From Mycobacterium sp. E1214 (GTDB lineage Bacteria; Actinomycetota; Actinomycetes; Mycobacteriales; Mycobacteriaceae), in contig NZ_LZJC01000039.1 of the NCBI RefSeq assembly GCF_001666755.1, positions 1 to 64,000 of the forward strand: a stretch of 64,000 nucleotides of DNA, read 5' to 3'. The notes under the pieces are model-generated. The model had not been told where the DNA came from. It searched no databases and saw only the letters and a program-made list of their open reading frames with translations. Shown piece after piece: positions 62,834 through 64,000 of this stretch (position 1 is its first letter; every line of letters starts with the position of its first letter). Position numbers and translations under genes: made by a program.

Positions 62834-63520
62834 GTGGACAAGCGACGAAAGCCTAACCCCGCGGAGCGCCGACGCGACCTATGCGATGCGGCGATTCAGT
62901 TATTGGCCGACGACGGGGCCAAAGGGCTGAGCCATCTGAAGGTCGACCGCAGCGCCGGCGTGCCCGACGGGACGACGTCTTTCTACTTCCGTACCCGATC
63001 GGCGTTGCTGCGGGCGGTCGCCGAACGGCTCGCCGAACTCGACCTTGCGGAGCTGCAGGCGGTGGCCGACAGTCCCGATCCGGCCGCCGGCGATCCCGCG
63101 CCCTCGCGGCTGTCTCAGGTGGTGATCCAGGCCGGCAACGGCCCGCAACTGCTGCGGACCCGGGCGCGCTACGAGCTGACCATGCAGGCCACCCGCGACC
63201 CGGCGCTGGCCGCGATCCTGCAGCAAGCCACGGATGCCTTTACCAAACTGCACCAGGAAATCCTGGTGCACCTGATGCCGCACGGCGCGCAGCTGGACCC
63301 GGCGGTGGTCGAAGACCTCAGCAACGTCACGCTGACCTTCATCAACGGGCTGCTGCAACGCTTCGCGCACGGCGACCGCGTCATCGACAGCCCCGAACAA
63401 CTCGACGCAACCCTGGCGGCCATCGCGACCGGGGTTCTCAAGAGCCGTGACAAGGGGCGGCTGACCCGGGCCGCCGGCCCCACGACGGGGCCCGGCCCGC
63501 GGGCGGCGCGTCGCGGCTGA
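62834..63520 (+). CDS. TetR-family transcriptional regulator
   Basis: This 228-residue TetR-type repressor has an N-terminal three-helix DNA-binding domain (RRDLCDAAIQLLADDGAKGLSH, then VDRSAGVPDGTTSFYFRT, the last part being the recognition helix) and an all-helical ligand domain to about residue 205. The C-terminal 20 residues are arginine/proline-rich and disordered. The GTG at 62834 is 17 bases after a perfect palindrome, which suggests autoregulation. Because the downstream P450 gene has a related promoter motif, it probably controls that gene too, perhaps in response to the P450 substrate. Confidence 0.9.
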   Translation: MDKRRKPNPAERRRDLCDAAIQLLADDGAKGLSHLKVDRSAGVPDGTTSFYFRTRSALLRAVAERLAELDLAELQAVADSPDPAAGDPAPSRLSQVVIQAGNGPQLLRTRARYELTMQATRDPALAAILQQATDAFTKLHQEILVHLMPHGAQLDPAVVEDLSNVTLTFINGLLQRFAHGDRVIDSPEQLDATLAAIATGVLKSRDKGRLTRAAGPTTGPGPRAARRG

Positions 63521-63576
63521 CCGTGGTTCCGACACGCGGTGCTTCGGGTCTTGCCATGGCAGTCCGCTGTATGGTT

Positions 63577-63592
63577 CTCTACGAGAATAGAG
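63577..63592 (+). promoter_or_regulatory. Palindromic CTCTA-N6-TAGAG motif upstream of the P450 gene
   Basis: CTCTA (63577-63581) and TAGAG (63588-63592) form a perfect inverted repeat; TTCTC-TAC-GAGAA at 63575-63587 overlaps it. The 14-mer CTACGAGAATAGAG (63579-63592) matches CTACGAATATAGAG of the TetR promoter (62796-62809) at 12 of 14 positions. It lies 174 bp before the P450 start. A shared operator or shared core promoter are the two readings. Confidence 0.5.
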
Positions 63593-63765
63593 TTACTCCA
63601 TGTTCTCGACCGCTTTTCTGCGAAGCCGGTGCGCATTGGCGGGGCGCCGCAATTAAGCGGAGTGTACAAATTGCCCGAACCGAATCCAGCGCTGCAACAC
63701 TGGCAGCGTCAGCCCTGGTGTAGGTAGCGCGGGCGCCCGGAAACGGCAGCGCGAGGAGATATTTC

Positions 63766-64000
63766 GTGACAACGAGCACCGACAGCCACGTCCGGTTCGA
63801 TCCCTACGACGTCGAACTCATTGCGGACCCGTATCCGATGTTCAAGCGCCTTCGCGACGAGGCGCCGCTGTACTACAACGACGAATACGACTTCTATGCG
63901 CTGAGCCGTTATGCCGACGTCAACAAGGGGATCATCGACCACCAGACCTACAGCTCCGCCCGGGGCGTGATCATGGAACTGATCAAGGCCAACCTCGAGA
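63766..64000 (+). CDS. Cytochrome P450, N-terminal part (3' cut by window)
   Basis: The first 78 residues of a bacterial cytochrome P450 are visible: FDPYDVELIADPYPMFKRLR near 11-30, the common helix A start, then APLYYNDEYDFYALSRYADV as the first beta strands and helix B, and TYSSARGVIM. The heme-binding cysteine lies beyond the window. The GTG at 63766 has GAGGAG 7 bases before it. A TetR gene lies 245 bp upstream on the same strand and shares a palindromic promoter motif, so regulated expression on substrate is likely. The P450 family number cannot be given from this fragment. Confidence 0.9.
   Translation, partial: MTTSTDSHVRFDPYDVELIADPYPMFKRLRDEAPLYYNDEYDFYALSRYADVNKGIIDHQTYSSARGVIMELIKANLE

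Noticed and set aside
63523-63727. Two short frames between the TetR and P450 genes
   Set aside because: About 60 codons each, no domain, no good ribosome site, and they overlap the promoter motif region.

Overview
The window is high-GC actinobacterial DNA and is best read as the chromosome of a Mycobacterium, probably a slow grower related to the M. avium complex. The evidence is a set of mycobacterium-typical genes: a PknE-type kinase with an extracellular thioredoxin-like domain, an Rv1747-type FHA/ABC exporter, the desaturase/reductase pair of DesA3 type, DUF732, Rv0218/Rv0219-like membrane proteins, many FadD/FadE proteins, F420-linked enzymes, and steroid-ring enzymes of the KshA/Hsa type. 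There are no tRNA or rRNA genes, CRISPR arrays or insertion sequences. The species assignment is inference.

Layout. 1-4.4 kb: the last module of a nonribosomal peptide synthetase (cut by the left edge), then a small secreted DUF732 protein on the other strand. 4.9-12.4 kb: a nitrogen and osmolyte block with an amidotransferase and a GNAT/ATP-grasp ligase that together should make N-acetylglutaminylglutamine amide, an MFS transporter and a type III glutamine synthetase. 12.4-17.7 kb (minus strand): two tandem transmembrane Ser/Thr kinases, a small unknown gene and an amino-acid permease. 17.7-26.4 kb: a steroid-like catabolic block with an LLM oxidoreductase, an FAD oxidoreductase and a DUF1295 protein behind a near-perfect KstR operator, followed by kshA and a convergent hsaD-hsaA-hsaC set. 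26.7-30.7 kb: transglutaminase-like protein, CsbD-like stress protein, an F420/FMN split-barrel protein and a molybdopterin oxidoreductase. 30.8-37.6 kb: a type III polyketide synthase coupled to an ICMT-type methyltransferase, an SDR, a lipase-like hydrolase and the FHA/ABC exporter.

37.8-46.9 kb is one tightly packed plus-strand operon: two acyl-CoA dehydrogenases, two half-hydratases, an Ltp2-like thiolase/aldolase, a DUF35 partner, an alpha/beta hydrolase broken by a one-base frameshift, a Baeyer-Villiger-type monooxygenase with an altered fingerprint, and a FadD17-like acyl-CoA synthetase. Its gene content copies the logic of mycobacterial sterol side-chain degradation (activation, dehydrogenation, hydration, retro-aldol cleavage) with BVMO and esterase chemistry added. 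With the kshA/hsa block 12 kb away, it suggests a second catabolic system for a steroid or polycyclic terpenoid. This is the most interesting part of the window.

46.9-64 kb: a DMT transporter, the desaturase and its reductase, an SDR tail fragment, a sulfite-oxidase-fold membrane protein with its partner, a small four-cysteine secreted peptide, a second catabolic operon (FadD, class II aldolase, amidohydrolase, methyltransferase) interrupted by a repeat-rich 421-bp spacer, a nitronate-monooxygenase-like protein, an arylsulfatase, an FAD hydroxylase, a secreted protein, a TetR regulator with a perfect palindrome in its promoter, and the start of a cytochrome P450 that shares a promoter motif with the TetR gene.
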